From CAYUPI01 sp964446585 (GTDB taxonomy: Bacteria > Verrucomicrobiota > Verrucomicrobiia > Limisphaerales > UBA8199): a stretch of DNA of 7,007 bases. The notes beneath the pieces were generated by a model. It searched no databases. It was not told the DNA's origin and saw only the letters and a list, made by a program, of their open reading frames with translations. The stretch's first letter is position 1; the number at the start of each line of letters is the position of its first letter. This document shows positions 1 through 6,656 of this stretch, one piece after another. The stretch is from NCBI GenBank assembly GCA_964446585.1, contig CAYUPI010000117.1:1-7007 (forward strand). The letters are read 5' to 3'. Made by a program: the position numbers and the translations under genes.

Positions 1-132
1 AGTGGATAAGAAAGCCCATTGAAGAACGTAATTCCTTGCAAATCAATAGCCGTGCCTTCCTAACTGACGAACTTGGGTTATCGCTCGGGCGAGCGGTTCA
101 AAGTCTCACAAGCGCCGGAATTATCGCGAGTT

Positions 133-156
133 GCTGTGCCCGGGGACGGGCACACT
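133..156. repeat. Single diverged copy of the palindromic REP-like unit
   Basis: The stem GTGCCCG / CGGGCAC (136-142 and 147-153) closes a short GGGA loop. The unit is the same as the two at 2394-2416 and 2475-2497 but has one extra G in the centre. It also carries a paired change: the GCGCCCG/CGGGCGC stem of the other copies is here GTGCCCG/CGGGCAC, so a C-to-T change on one side is matched by G-to-A on the other. It lies 18 bases beyond the stop codon of the minus-strand methyltransferase. Stem preservation suggests that the folded form matters. No partner copy in inverted orientation is visible to its left within the window. Confidence 0.7.
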
Positions 157-173
157 CCGATGACGCTGGAGCG

Positions 174-911
174 TTACGTCGGCCAGAGGCCGACGAGACA
201 ACGCCCTCCGAATATTCTGGGCCAGTGCGAGAGCCTTGCGTCGAGCCTTCGCACCGTCTCCAACCAGCCGGCAGGATAGAACGCCGGTTTGCTGTATCCG
301 CCCGAGAGCAGGTAGTGAAAGCAACTAAAAGCCTCGGCGTGAAAAATTGTCCAGCCGGCCGGCCAGCCTGGGACTTCTTTGCGGAAGAACAACCGTGTCG
401 CGTTGCCTTGCGCGGCATAATAGTCCCGTGGCGGCGGTGACTCAGCCAGGTTGATCGGAGCGCGCATGTCCACCGGCTCGTGATGCAGAAGCCCGTAAAC
501 CGGCAGGCTGCACCAACTCATGTACGGCTCGAACAGAATCACGCGGCCTCCCGGAGCCAGGGCACGGCGCGCCTCGCGCAGAAAAGCGCCGGGTGATCTC
601 AAATGATGGAACACGTCGAACAAGACCAGATGTGACAGGCTCGCGTCCGGGAAAGCCAGTTCGTACGCGTCGCACACCCGGTCCAACCATGGGTTTGGAA
701 AGAGATCGGTCGTGATCGCCTGCGGCAGGTGCGCCTTCAAATTTCCGATGCCGGAGCCCAGCTCCACGATCTGCCCCGGGATCGATGAGTCCACAAGCGC
801 GAGGATGCGGTGATAAAACCCAGCGTAAATTTGCCGCAGCAACGGCTTCGCATTCCAGGCACGCAGGTTTTTCTGAATCTCGTCCTGGTGCTGCGTCAGC
901 GGCGCTCTCAT
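174..911 (-). CDS. Class I SAM-dependent methyltransferase
   Basis: A 245-residue protein predicted to transfer a methyl group from S-adenosylmethionine. The Rossmann fold is seen directly: motif I VELGSGIGN at residues 49-57, an acidic strand end TTDLFPNPWLD at 67-77 (D69), DVFHHLRSPGAFLREARRAL after strand four (about 99-118), and LAPGGRVILFEP at 118-129, typical of the Methyltransf_11 type. The C-terminal half (130-245), rich in aromatic residues, is not recognised and may set the acceptor. The ATG at 911-909 overlaps the stop of the upstream fusion gene by one base (TGATG), so translational coupling is likely; an extension upstream to 1196 would run inside that gene. The overlap and the glycosyltransferase and YfhO neighbours suggest methylation of a sugar, lipid carrier or glycan precursor in the cytoplasm. 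The substrate is unknown. Confidence 0.88.
   Translation of the reverse strand: MRAPLTQHQDEIQKNLRAWNAKPLLRQIYAGFYHRILALVDSSIPGQIVELGSGIGNLKAHLPQAITTDLFPNPWLDRVCDAYELAFPDASLSHLVLFDVFHHLRSPGAFLREARRALAPGGRVILFEPYMSWCSLPVYGLLHHEPVDMRAPINLAESPPPRDYYAAQGNATRLFFRKEVPGWPAGWTIFHAEAFSCFHYLLSGGYSKPAFYPAGWLETVRRLDARLSHWPRIFGGRCLVGLWPT
177..195 (-). terminator. Perfect hairpin over the end of the methyltransferase gene
   Basis: CGTCGGCC and GGCCGACG form an 8-base-pair stem with a three-base loop. It covers the last codons of the minus-strand methyltransferase, immediately before its TAA. There is no T-tract after it, so it is not a standard intrinsic terminator. It could slow polymerase, protect the 3' end of the mRNA together with the palindrome at 133-156, or be chance in GC-rich DNA. 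Confidence 0.25.
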
Positions 912-2299
912 CAGATGAACTTCAGCCGGCGCGCGGCGAAAAACGCCATGCGCAACAATAGCCAGCCGTGACGCCACCGGTGGATGTTGGTTTGGCCGTA
1001 GGTCCGCGCGCGATATCGAATCGGCAAGTCCACGAGCCGCAAATTCAGCTTCGCCGCCCCGAAGATGAGATCGAAATCGCCGAACGGATCGAATTCGCCG
1101 AAAAAAGCGCGGTTCCTGGCCAGCGCATCGTAGTCTTCGCGGAAGAGCACCTTGGTGCCGCACAAAGTGTCCTTGATTTGCTGACCTAGCAGCCAACTAA
1201 ACGCCAGGCCAAAAAATTTGTTGGCCACCATGTTCAGGAACTGCATCGCTTCTTCCTCCATTGGATAGACCAGCCGGACGCCGTTGACGAATTCGGCGGT
1301 GCCGGAACGGGCCGCCTCGTAAAACTTCGGCAACTCCTCCGGGGGCATCGTCAGATCCGCGTCGAGGATGAATAGCAGATCGCCGCGGGCGGCCGCAAAC
1401 GCTTCGCGGACCGCTCCACCCTTGCCCCGGCTTTGCTGCTTGAGCGCTCGAATCGTTCGTTGGGGATAGCTCGCCGACACCCGCTGAATTTCCGACCACG
1501 TTTGATCCGTTGAATGGCCTTCAATGAAAATGATCTCCGTTCCGCTCCCCATTTCCGGTGTCCGCCGGACCGCGTCCTCAATGTTGCCGGCTTCATTGCG
1601 AGCGGGAATGATAACCGAACAACTATAATCTGCGCTCGCAGCCGTGGGCTTCGGGCGCGCGATGAGCGTGATCGTCAGACAGAAATGCGGCAGTAGCGGC
1701 GCCAGACAACGATTGCACAGCCAATCCCAGAACGGGGTCTTGACCGGCCAGAGGATGCGCGTGTCGGTCTTGACCACTTCCCAACCCGCCAGATGCAGAA
1801 GATTCTTCACGTCGCTCGTCGAAAGCCAGTTTTGGAGCAGCGTCGGCGACTTCAGGCCGAGCTTTTCTCCCGCATGCAAGATGGGCCGCCAGACGTTGTT
1901 AAAAAAGTTGAGCACCAACCTGGTTCGCCGGTGGGCGACCGAGTGCAGCTTCTGGAGCACGGCCTGCACGTCGGGAAGGTCGTTAACCAAATCCGAGAGT
2001 AGCACGTAATCGAACTGTTCCGGTGATGAAAACTCGGCTGCATCCCCGACGCGAAATTCCATCTCTGGATGACGTTGCTGTGCCAGGGCCACCATGGCGG
2101 GGCTGAAGTCAACTCCGACTCCGCGCGCGGGTCTTACCGCCGCCAGCAAATCGCCGAGGCTGCACCCCAGCTCCAACACGCGCAATCCCGGCGACACCCA
2201 AAATGCGTAATACCGGCGCAAGAGCCGTTGGTAATACCGGCCGCTTTCGCGCGGACGAAAGGCCGCCCGCTGCTCATAAAACCCTCGCCGGTCAATCAT
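911..2299 (-). CDS. Fused SAM methyltransferase and family 2 glycosyltransferase
   Basis: A 462-residue two-domain protein. Residues about 1-215 form a class I methyltransferase: motif I VLELGCSLG at 41-49, VGVDFSP at 61-67 with the SAM-ribose acid D64, GDAAEF at 85-90 and FDYVLLSD at 96-103. Residues about 225-462 form a GT-A fold family 2 glycosyltransferase of the dolichyl-phosphate-mannose-synthase kind: SVIIPARNEAGNI at 228-240, GHSTDQT at 261-267, KGGAVREAF at 293-301 and the metal-binding DAD at 313-315. A basic tail, RYRARTYGQTNIHRWRHGW (428-446), matches the acceptor-side region of such enzymes. Both active sites look intact. Family knowledge suggests sugar transfer from a nucleotide sugar to a polyprenyl phosphate or glycan at the cytoplasmic face; the methyl acceptor is unknown. 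The ATG at 2299 has no clear Shine-Dalgarno, and an in-frame stop lies five codons upstream, which fixes the start closely. It is the first gene of a minus-strand pair with the methyltransferase at 911. Confidence 0.9.
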   Translation of the reverse strand: MIDRRGFYEQRAAFRPRESGRYYQRLLRRYYAFWVSPGLRVLELGCSLGDLLAAVRPARGVGVDFSPAMVALAQQRHPEMEFRVGDAAEFSSPEQFDYVLLSDLVNDLPDVQAVLQKLHSVAHRRTRLVLNFFNNVWRPILHAGEKLGLKSPTLLQNWLSTSDVKNLLHLAGWEVVKTDTRILWPVKTPFWDWLCNRCLAPLLPHFCLTITLIARPKPTAASADYSCSVIIPARNEAGNIEDAVRRTPEMGSGTEIIFIEGHSTDQTWSEIQRVSASYPQRTIRALKQQSRGKGGAVREAFAAARGDLLFILDADLTMPPEELPKFYEAARSGTAEFVNGVRLVYPMEEEAMQFLNMVANKFFGLAFSWLLGQQIKDTLCGTKVLFREDYDALARNRAFFGEFDPFGDFDLIFGAAKLNLRLVDLPIRYRARTYGQTNIHRWRHGWLLLRMAFFAARRLKFI

Positions 2300-2393
2300 G
2301 ACGCCATGCAGTTAGACGAAAAGGACGGCCCTGGCCAGTTTCAAAATCAAATGGGCCGTAGTCCATCAGTGAAAGCGGGCCGGATGCTGCCGG

Positions 2394-2497
2394 AGTGCGC
2401 CCGTCCCGGGCGCAGCGATACTCTTCCGAGCCTGCGCATTGGAATTCCTACAGTGCCGCACCCCTCTGTGCCTAGCTGCGCCCGGGACGGGCGCACT
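2394..2497. repeat. Inverted pair of 23-base palindromic units (REPIN-like)
   Basis: The unit at 2394-2416 begins AGTGCGCCCG and ends GGGCGCAGC. The unit at 2475-2497 is its exact reverse complement over all 23 bases. Each unit can also fold alone (GCGCCCG with CGGGCGC). The 58 bases between them are unique in the window. Two REP units in opposite orientation with about 100 bases overall is the usual layout of a REPIN, an element mobilised elsewhere by RAYT transposases. It sits in the 276-base gap between the divergent fusion gene and YfhO-family gene and could form one long hairpin. No transposase is in the window. Confidence 0.8.
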
Positions 2498-2575
2498 GCG
2501 TCACCTTAACTGAGGGGTCGCAACACAGCGGATTTGCCATTGATTGCGCGCGAGGATTTGCCAGAGTCTCGCGCC

Positions 2576-4861
2576 ATGTTTTGGCAACGAGCTACGGCCG
2601 GCGCTCCCCAGGCAGCAGATGAATGGTTCACGCCTGGTCGCTTCGCAGCGCTGCTCGCGGCGCTGACTTTTGTGGCCTACCCCGAAGTGGTTACGGGCGC
2701 GAGGACGTTTTTCCATCGTGACTTCGCGGTCTTCGGCTATCCGCTCGCGTTTTATCATCGCGAAGGCTTTTGGCGCGGCGAGTTCCCGCTCTGGAATCCT
2801 TTAAATGACTGCGGGCTGCCCTTCCTGGCTCAGTGGAACACGATGACATTCTATCCGTTGTCGCTCTTTTATCTCCTGCTCCCCCTCTCCTGGTCGCTTG
2901 GCGTTTTCTGTCTCATCCACCTGTTTCTCGCCGGCCTGGGCATGTACTTTTTGGCGCATCGCTGGACGCAGAACCGGTTTGCAGCCGCGCTGGCGGGGGT
3001 AGCTTTCAGTTTCAATGCCTTGATGCTGAACTGTCTCATGTGGCCGAACAACATCTCGGCGCTGGCCTGGCTGCCATGGCTGGTGCTGTCGGTCGAACGC
3101 GGCTGGCGCGAAGGGGGCCGCTGGCTGCTGTGGGCCGTCCTCGCCGGAACGATGCAGATGTTGTCCGGTGCGCCGGAGGTGATCCTGCTGACTTGGGCGC
3201 TCGTGGCAACCATGCTTGCTGGTCAGATAGTGCTGAATCCCGGTGAGCGATGGCGCATGTGCCGGCGCTTTTTGTTGATTGTGGTTTGGATAGCCGGGCT
3301 CGCGGCAGCCCAGTTGCTTCCCTTCCTTGATCTGCTCGCCCACTCGCAACGTGACAAGGCGTTTGCAGATTCGCTTTGGGCCATGCCGGTGTGGGGCTGG
3401 GCCAACTTCGTTGTGCCGCTGTTCCGGAGTTTGCCAACGCCGGAAGGGTACGTGCAGCCGGAGCAATTCTGGATCCCGTCTTATTACCTGGGCATTACTG
3501 TGACGGCGCTGGCCATGTTAGGCGCCACCCAGGTGCGACAGCCGCGAGTCTTTCTACTCGGCACGATCACGCTGCTGTGCCTGCTTCTGGCTCTCGGCAA
3601 GCATGGCTGGCTCTATTCTACATTGAAAAGTTTTGTTCCTGGTCTTGGCTTCATGCGTTACCCGGTGAAGTTCGTGCTTCTGCCAACGTTTCTTCTGCCG
3701 CTGCTCGCGGCAATAGCGCTCGCTCGCGCTTTGGCGCTGCCTCCAACTAAGTGGCCCTCCGAGAAACGGCGCATCGTGTGGCTCGGCATTGGGTTGGTGG
3801 GACTGATCGGTTTGCTGTGTTGGATCGCGTTTCAGTACCCGCTCCGGGGCGCGTCTGCGCAAGTCGCAGCCCAGAGCGGAATCAGCCGCGCCGCGTTCCT
3901 GCTCGTGAGCCTGGCGGGCATTATTGCGATGCGCCACATGCAGCGGCCCCCATTGCGCACGCTGGCCCGCATTGGCTTGCTGCTGCTCGTCTGGCTCGAT
4001 GTCATGTCCGCCGGGCCGCGGCCGAATCCGACGGTCGCCCGTTGGGTTTACGAACCGAACCTCGTTCGCAAAGAACTTCAACTGAATCCAGCCCCCGCCA
4101 TCGGCCAGACACGGACGATGTTGAACGCCGATGCAGAGGCAAATCTGATGTACGCGAGCCTCTCAAATGCCGCTGACGCGGTGCTGTACACGCGCCTGGC
4201 TCTTTACGCCGACGCAAATCTGCTCGATGACATGCCCAAGGTTGTGGGCATGTATTCGCTGTTTTTCCGCGAGCTGGGGGATGTCTTTAGTTGCTTATTT
4301 TCGGGTGGCGGAACGAACCTGCCTTCCGGTCTGGCGGATTTTCTGGCTGTAGCCCATATCAATTCACCCGGTAAGGCCACCCGTTGGGATCTCCGCCCCA
4401 CCTCGCAACCCTGGATCACCGCCGGTCAAAAGCCGGTCTTTGCCGACGCGGCGGTGACTCTGCGTGCCCTCACGGCTAAAGACTTCCAGCCGCGCGAGAT
4501 TGTCTTGCTTCGGCCGGAGGATCGTTCCCTCATTTCTGTCACCAACGCCTCGCGCGCCGAGGTGGCAGTGCGGCAATTTACGGCGCACAAGATCGAGCTG
4601 GACGTCGAAGCAAAGGAGCCGGCGCTGGTGGTGATCGCCCAATCATTTTACCACAATTGGCGGGCCCAGGTGGACAGCCAACCCACGCGACTGTTCCACG
4701 CCAACCACGCTTTCCAGGCCGTGGAAGTTCCGGCAGGCCGCCATCAGGTCGCGCTGGCTTATCGGGACAATTTTTTCCGTTGCGGCCTGCTTTTGTCGTT
4801 GCTCTCCATGATTGCGTGGATCGTCATGTGGTCGCGCACCAGGGCGGCCTCAACCGCTTAG
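2576..4861 (+). CDS. YfhO-family multi-pass membrane protein, GT-C-like
   Basis: About 761 residues with roughly a dozen hydrophobic segments between residues 22 and 480, then a soluble region (about 485-732) and a last membrane helix (about 734-752). Family marks seen: a first outer loop with FHRDFAVFGYPL (46-57, D49 placed like the acid of GT-C enzymes), PLWNPLNDCGLPF followed by QWNTMTFYPLSLFYLLLP (71-104), GAPEVILLTW (198-207) and FMRYPVKF (359-366). The tail SFYHNWRAQVD then PAGRHQVALAYRD (690-731) is the usual C-terminal beta region of YfhO proteins. In the family these proteins are linked to sugar transfer from polyprenyl-phosphate donors, which fits the adjacent glycosyltransferase; the exact reaction is unproven. 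The ATG at 2576 is preferred. In-frame TTG codons at 2534, 2540 and 2558 would add up to 14 residues with no better ribosome-binding site. Confidence 0.85.
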   Translation: MFWQRATAGAPQAADEWFTPGRFAALLAALTFVAYPEVVTGARTFFHRDFAVFGYPLAFYHREGFWRGEFPLWNPLNDCGLPFLAQWNTMTFYPLSLFYLLLPLSWSLGVFCLIHLFLAGLGMYFLAHRWTQNRFAAALAGVAFSFNALMLNCLMWPNNISALAWLPWLVLSVERGWREGGRWLLWAVLAGTMQMLSGAPEVILLTWALVATMLAGQIVLNPGERWRMCRRFLLIVVWIAGLAAAQLLPFLDLLAHSQRDKAFADSLWAMPVWGWANFVVPLFRSLPTPEGYVQPEQFWIPSYYLGITVTALAMLGATQVRQPRVFLLGTITLLCLLLALGKHGWLYSTLKSFVPGLGFMRYPVKFVLLPTFLLPLLAAIALARALALPPTKWPSEKRRIVWLGIGLVGLIGLLCWIAFQYPLRGASAQVAAQSGISRAAFLLVSLAGIIAMRHMQRPPLRTLARIGLLLLVWLDVMSAGPRPNPTVARWVYEPNLVRKELQLNPAPAIGQTRTMLNADAEANLMYASLSNAADAVLYTRLALYADANLLDDMPKVVGMYSLFFRELGDVFSCLFSGGGTNLPSGLADFLAVAHINSPGKATRWDLRPTSQPWITAGQKPVFADAAVTLRALTAKDFQPREIVLLRPEDRSLISVTNASRAEVAVRQFTAHKIELDVEAKEPALVVIAQSFYHNWRAQVDSQPTRLFHANHAFQAVEVPAGRHQVALAYRDNFFRCGLLLSLLSMIAWIVMWSRTRAASTA

Positions 4862-5039
4862 CGCTACCGACGGCTCTTCGTTGTTGATTTGCTGGAGCGA
4901 GGCGGCCCCCCTCTGGGGGATGTTTAACCTGTACCAGTGTACCAAGCCGCATGAACATTGAGTCCTTTCAGGGTGCAACCTGTCCTGCGAACCGTACCAC
5001 AGCGTCCCGGAGCCGTACCAAGTTAAAGCGACTTGACCG
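4862..5039. other. Gene-free junction with four GTACCA words
   Basis: No plausible reading frame is seen on either strand between the YfhO-family stop and the left boundary of the cassette array. The word GTACCA occurs at 4931, 4939, 4994 and 5015, the last two within near-repeats ACCGTACCA and GCCGTACCA 21 bases apart. CAAGT (5019-5023) and ACTTG (5031-5035) form a small hairpin. The stretch may be original chromosomal sequence beside the array or the remains of a decayed cassette. Confidence 0.4.
4907..4919 (+). terminator. C5/G5 hairpin downstream of the YfhO-family gene
   Basis: CCCCC-TCT-GGGGG begins 46 bases after the stop codon and is followed by ATGTTTAA, a short and imperfect T run. 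It could end plus-strand transcription before the convergent cassette array. The stem is short, so this is a weak call. Confidence 0.35.
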
Positions 5040-5129
5040 GATTAACGAACAGCGCAGCCACGCCGGGCCAATGATGCTCGAATGCAACAGAGACGCCCAA
5101 CCGGCGTTGGCTGCCGCGTCTCGTTAGCC
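5040..5129 (-). other. attC site of the lipoprotein cassette
   Basis: Read on the minus strand, the outer cores are GGCTAAC (5129-5123) and GTTAATC (5046-5040), each one base off RYYYAAC/GTTRRRY. The inner arms CCGGCGTTGGCTGC (5101-5114) and GCAGCCACGCCGG (5054-5066) pair fully except for one extra T in the right arm. A 34-base variable centre separates them. The extra base in the right-hand arm orients the site with the minus strand, downstream of the lipoprotein stop at 5137. It is the last attC of the array. Confidence 0.85.
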
Positions 5130-5136
5130 GGCGTCC

Positions 5137-5679
5137 TCATTCAAAACGATTCGCTGGACGGTTCGTGCTTCCGTAACTGGCAATCGGCACTCTAGCTCGC
5201 TCCAGTGCACGATTGAAGGCCGACTGGGGGAAGCGGGCTGTCAGAATATCATGGCCGCGCTCCGGGAATATCCGGATCTGATAACACTCGAAGCAAATGA
5301 GCAACTCAACAGTCGAGTCGTGCAATGTGGCACGAATGCCATGACGCGGATTGAAACACTTCGGAACATCTGAGCCCGCCTGCTCGATGCCGGCATATAG
5401 CTCTCGAAGCAAGTTGGTGCGCTCGCGTCCTCGAAGCTCAATCTTGCCGAGGATACGGTGGCCGTGGAAAGTCTCCGACGCAGAAGTCGGCTCGCCAAAG
5501 ATGGAGGGCAACGTGGGGTCGAGTGAAAAAAAGACAAAGCCGTCGCCCTTCCCCAAGATCTTCATCGTGTCAGCAGGCAACGCACTGCGCTTCGCGTGTG
5601 CGGCGGCGATATCCGACTGACATCCGCAAAGCAGACTCACCAGAACAGCGAGAACCCAAATGACAGTGTGCTTTTGCAT
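5137..5679 (-). CDS. Cassette-borne lipoprotein of unknown function
   Basis: A 180-residue protein starting at the ATG at 5679. It has a lipoprotein signal: a hydrophobic stretch IWVLAVLVSLL (7-17) and the lipobox LCGC with C20 as likely lipidation site, so it should be anchored in the envelope facing the periplasm. The mature part has no domain I can name. It contains CFNPRHGIR (108-116) and CFECYQIRIF (129-138), giving C108, H113, C129 and C132, a layout that could bind metal or form disulfides. A longer reading from 5829 is rejected because its first 50 residues are translated attC sequence. The start lies 11 bases after the attC core of the upstream cassette, with no Shine-Dalgarno. The stop lies 7 bases before its own attC. 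Confidence 0.78.
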   Translation of the reverse strand: MQKHTVIWVLAVLVSLLCGCQSDIAAAHAKRSALPADTMKILGKGDGFVFFSLDPTLPSIFGEPTSASETFHGHRILGKIELRGRERTNLLRELYAGIEQAGSDVPKCFNPRHGIRATLHDSTVELLICFECYQIRIFPERGHDILTARFPQSAFNRALERARVPIASYGSTNRPANRFE

Positions 5680-5690
5680 GGCGCGAAGCC

Positions 5691-5818
5691 GGTTAACGAC
5701 CAGCATCAGCGGTGTGAGCCAGCCGGCAAGGACGCTTAAACCGCGGCTGACATAACCGGCTGGCTCGCATCCGCTCATCCTTGCCGCGCTCCGCTGAATG
5801 CTATCTTGAGCGTTAGGT
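5691..5818 (-). other. attC site of the two-helix cassette, long form
   Basis: On the minus strand the outer cores are ACCTAAC (5818-5812, full match) and GTTAACC (5697-5691, one base off). The arms CCGCTGAATGCT (5791-5802) and AGCATCAGCGG (5702-5712) pair with one extra base in the right arm. A further 11-base stem, GAGCCAGCCGG (5716-5726) with CCGGCTGGCTC (5756-5766), lengthens the structure. About 24 unpaired bases lie on its right side between the two stems. At 128 bases it is the longest of the four sites. Orientation agrees with the others. Confidence 0.85.
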
Positions 5819-6040
5819 CTTGTCGTCATTTGTGCCCTGACGGCTGCGCTGTCTGCGAAACCTCAGCCACAGCCAGAGTAAGCCAGCCAATGCCGGTCCG
5901 CAGCAGTACATTCCAAACCAGATCGTTCTAGCTTCGTACCGAAACACCCAAAGGAAGGCTCCGCCAACATACGCAAGCAGCCCAAGCTCAAAAAGCCGAG
6001 ACCTCCGCCTCCCGGGCCGTGATGTCTGCTCGCTCTCCAT
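5813..6040 (-). CDS. Small two-helix membrane protein, cassette-borne
   Basis: A 75-residue protein with an arginine-rich N terminus (RPGRRRSR, 8-15), two hydrophobic helices (about 17-33 and 40-59) joined by a short loop FRYEART, and a basic tail (RFRRQRSRQ). The positive-inside rule suggests both ends are cytoplasmic in the inner membrane. I recognise no family and assign no function. The ATG at 6040 comes one base after the GTTAGAT core of the upstream attC, so there is no room for a ribosome-binding site inside the cassette. The TAA stop (5815-5813) is part of this cassette's own attC core ACCTAAC. Both limits fit a compact cassette gene. Confidence 0.7.
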   Translation of the reverse strand: MESEQTSRPGRRRSRLFELGLLAYVGGAFLWVFRYEARTIWFGMYCCGPALAGLLWLWLRFRRQRSRQGTNDDKT

Positions 6041-6041
6041 T

Positions 6042-6134
6042 ATCTAACGGTCGCGCTCACTCGCGCGGGATCGACTACGCCACGAATGCAAATAGAATGC
6101 GCAACCGGCGTCGAGTGGAGCGCGAATGTTAGGG
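6042..6134 (-). other. attC site of the zinc-ribbon cassette
   Basis: On the minus strand the outer cores are CCCTAAC (6134-6128, one base off) and GTTAGAT (6048-6042, full match). The arms CGAGTGGAGCGC (6112-6123) and GCGCTCACTCG (6053-6063) pair with one extra G in the right arm. The 48-base centre is variable. The extra base places the site in the same direction as the three others. Confidence 0.85.
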
Positions 6135-6551
6135 ACCGCGCGGTTCATTTGTCGCTTTCCGAGCGAGATAATTTCTTGTCGTTTTCCAAATCATTAAGAC
6201 CGAGACGGGTAGGAAAAAAGCCCCAGCGATCAAAGCCTCAATGTCGCCTGCGCGGCCAATAACCAGCATCACAGCACCTGCAAGAGCCGTCATGCCAAAA
6301 ACCAGCCAAATGCCAACGACCACAATGAGGCTCCGCGGCTTTTCGGCTGCTTGCCTGTAAACGTGGCCCTCGGCCAGGACAGACTCAAACGGACCTGTGG
6401 CGGCGTAAGATGTCATAGGAGCACCGCAGCGTGCACAGAAGTGGGCGGAAGGCTCGTTTGGAGCCATGCAACTGACACAGATCTGTTTCTCTGGCTCGGC
6501 GGGAATTTGAGCGCTATCTTCGGCTGCTGGTGGCATGGCCGTGTCGTCCAT
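6129..6551 (-). CDS. Zinc-ribbon membrane protein, cassette-borne
   Basis: A 140-residue protein. A zinc ribbon of the CxxC...CxxCG type is seen: C25-V-S-C28 and C39-A-R-C42-G, ten residues apart, likely binding one zinc ion. A linker with GPFESVLAEGHVYRQAAEKPRS (read as two parts, 53-63 and 64-74) leads to two membrane helices (about 75-98 and 104-122) and a short basic tail. The ribbon would face the cytoplasm if the tail does. Such ribbon-plus-helices proteins are common but their job is unknown, so none is assigned. The ATG at 6551 lies inside the GTTATGG core of the neighbouring attC; a second ATG at 6536 is possible. A longer reading from 6626 would translate attC sequence. The TAA stop is part of its own attC core. 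Confidence 0.75.
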   Translation of the reverse strand: MDDTAMPPAAEDSAQIPAEPEKQICVSCMAPNEPSAHFCARCGAPMTSYAATGPFESVLAEGHVYRQAAEKPRSLIVVVGIWLVFGMTALAGAVMLVIGRAGDIEALIAGAFFLPVSVLMIWKTTRNYLARKATNEPRGP

Positions 6552-6640
6552 AACGATGCTCGTCAGTGGCGCGCCGCCGCTGATGAGCAAACGCAAACAG
6601 GTGCCTAATCGGCGCGTCCACTGCACGAGCCGGGTTCGGC
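6548..6640 (-). other. attC site of the three-helix cassette
   Basis: On the minus strand the outer cores are GCCGAAC (6640-6634, one base off) and GTTATGG (6554-6548, two off). The arms are the clearest in the window: GCTCGT, CAGTGG and CGCG (6558-6573) pair with CGCG, CCACTG and ACGAGC (6613-6630). The right arm has two extra single bases, T6617 and C6624, seven apart, which is the usual pattern of extrahelical bases in attC sites. Both lie in the right arm, so the site runs with the minus strand. Confidence 0.87.
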
Positions 6641-6656
6641 AATAGGTTCTTTCGGC

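Noticed and set aside
1..19. Possible first codons of another minus-strand gene (ATG at 19)
   Set aside because: Only six codons are visible, with an AAGGA 13 bases upstream, which is too far for a confident site. There is not enough to call a gene.
912..1196. N-terminal extension of the second methyltransferase up to 1196
   Set aside because: These 95 residues overlap the intact glycosyltransferase domain in another frame. The methyltransferase fold is complete from the ATG at 911, which has the usual one-base overlap.
2311..2317. GTTAGAC, a perfect GTTRRRY core
   Set aside because: No pairing arm or partner core is found on either side, and it lies next to the start of the fusion gene. 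A seven-base degenerate match is expected by chance.
2534..2575. TTG starts for the YfhO-family gene
   Set aside because: They add up to 14 polar residues without a membrane or family feature and have no clear ribosome-binding site. The ATG at 2576 is simpler, although the TTG cannot be excluded.
4922..5028. Possible fifth attC, with GTTTAAC at 4922-4928 and GTTAAAG at 5022-5028
   Set aside because: The outer cores are plausible, but the inner arms share only GTAC-type matches, which are self-complementary anyway. It would also make a cassette of almost no content. At most it is a decayed site.
5680..5829. Longer start for the lipoprotein gene
   Set aside because: The 50 extra residues are a translation of the attC site and would bury the lipoprotein signal inside the protein.
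6552..6626. Longer start for the zinc-ribbon protein
   Set aside because: The 25 extra residues translate the attC arms of the neighbouring cassette. The protein features all lie after the ATG at 6551.
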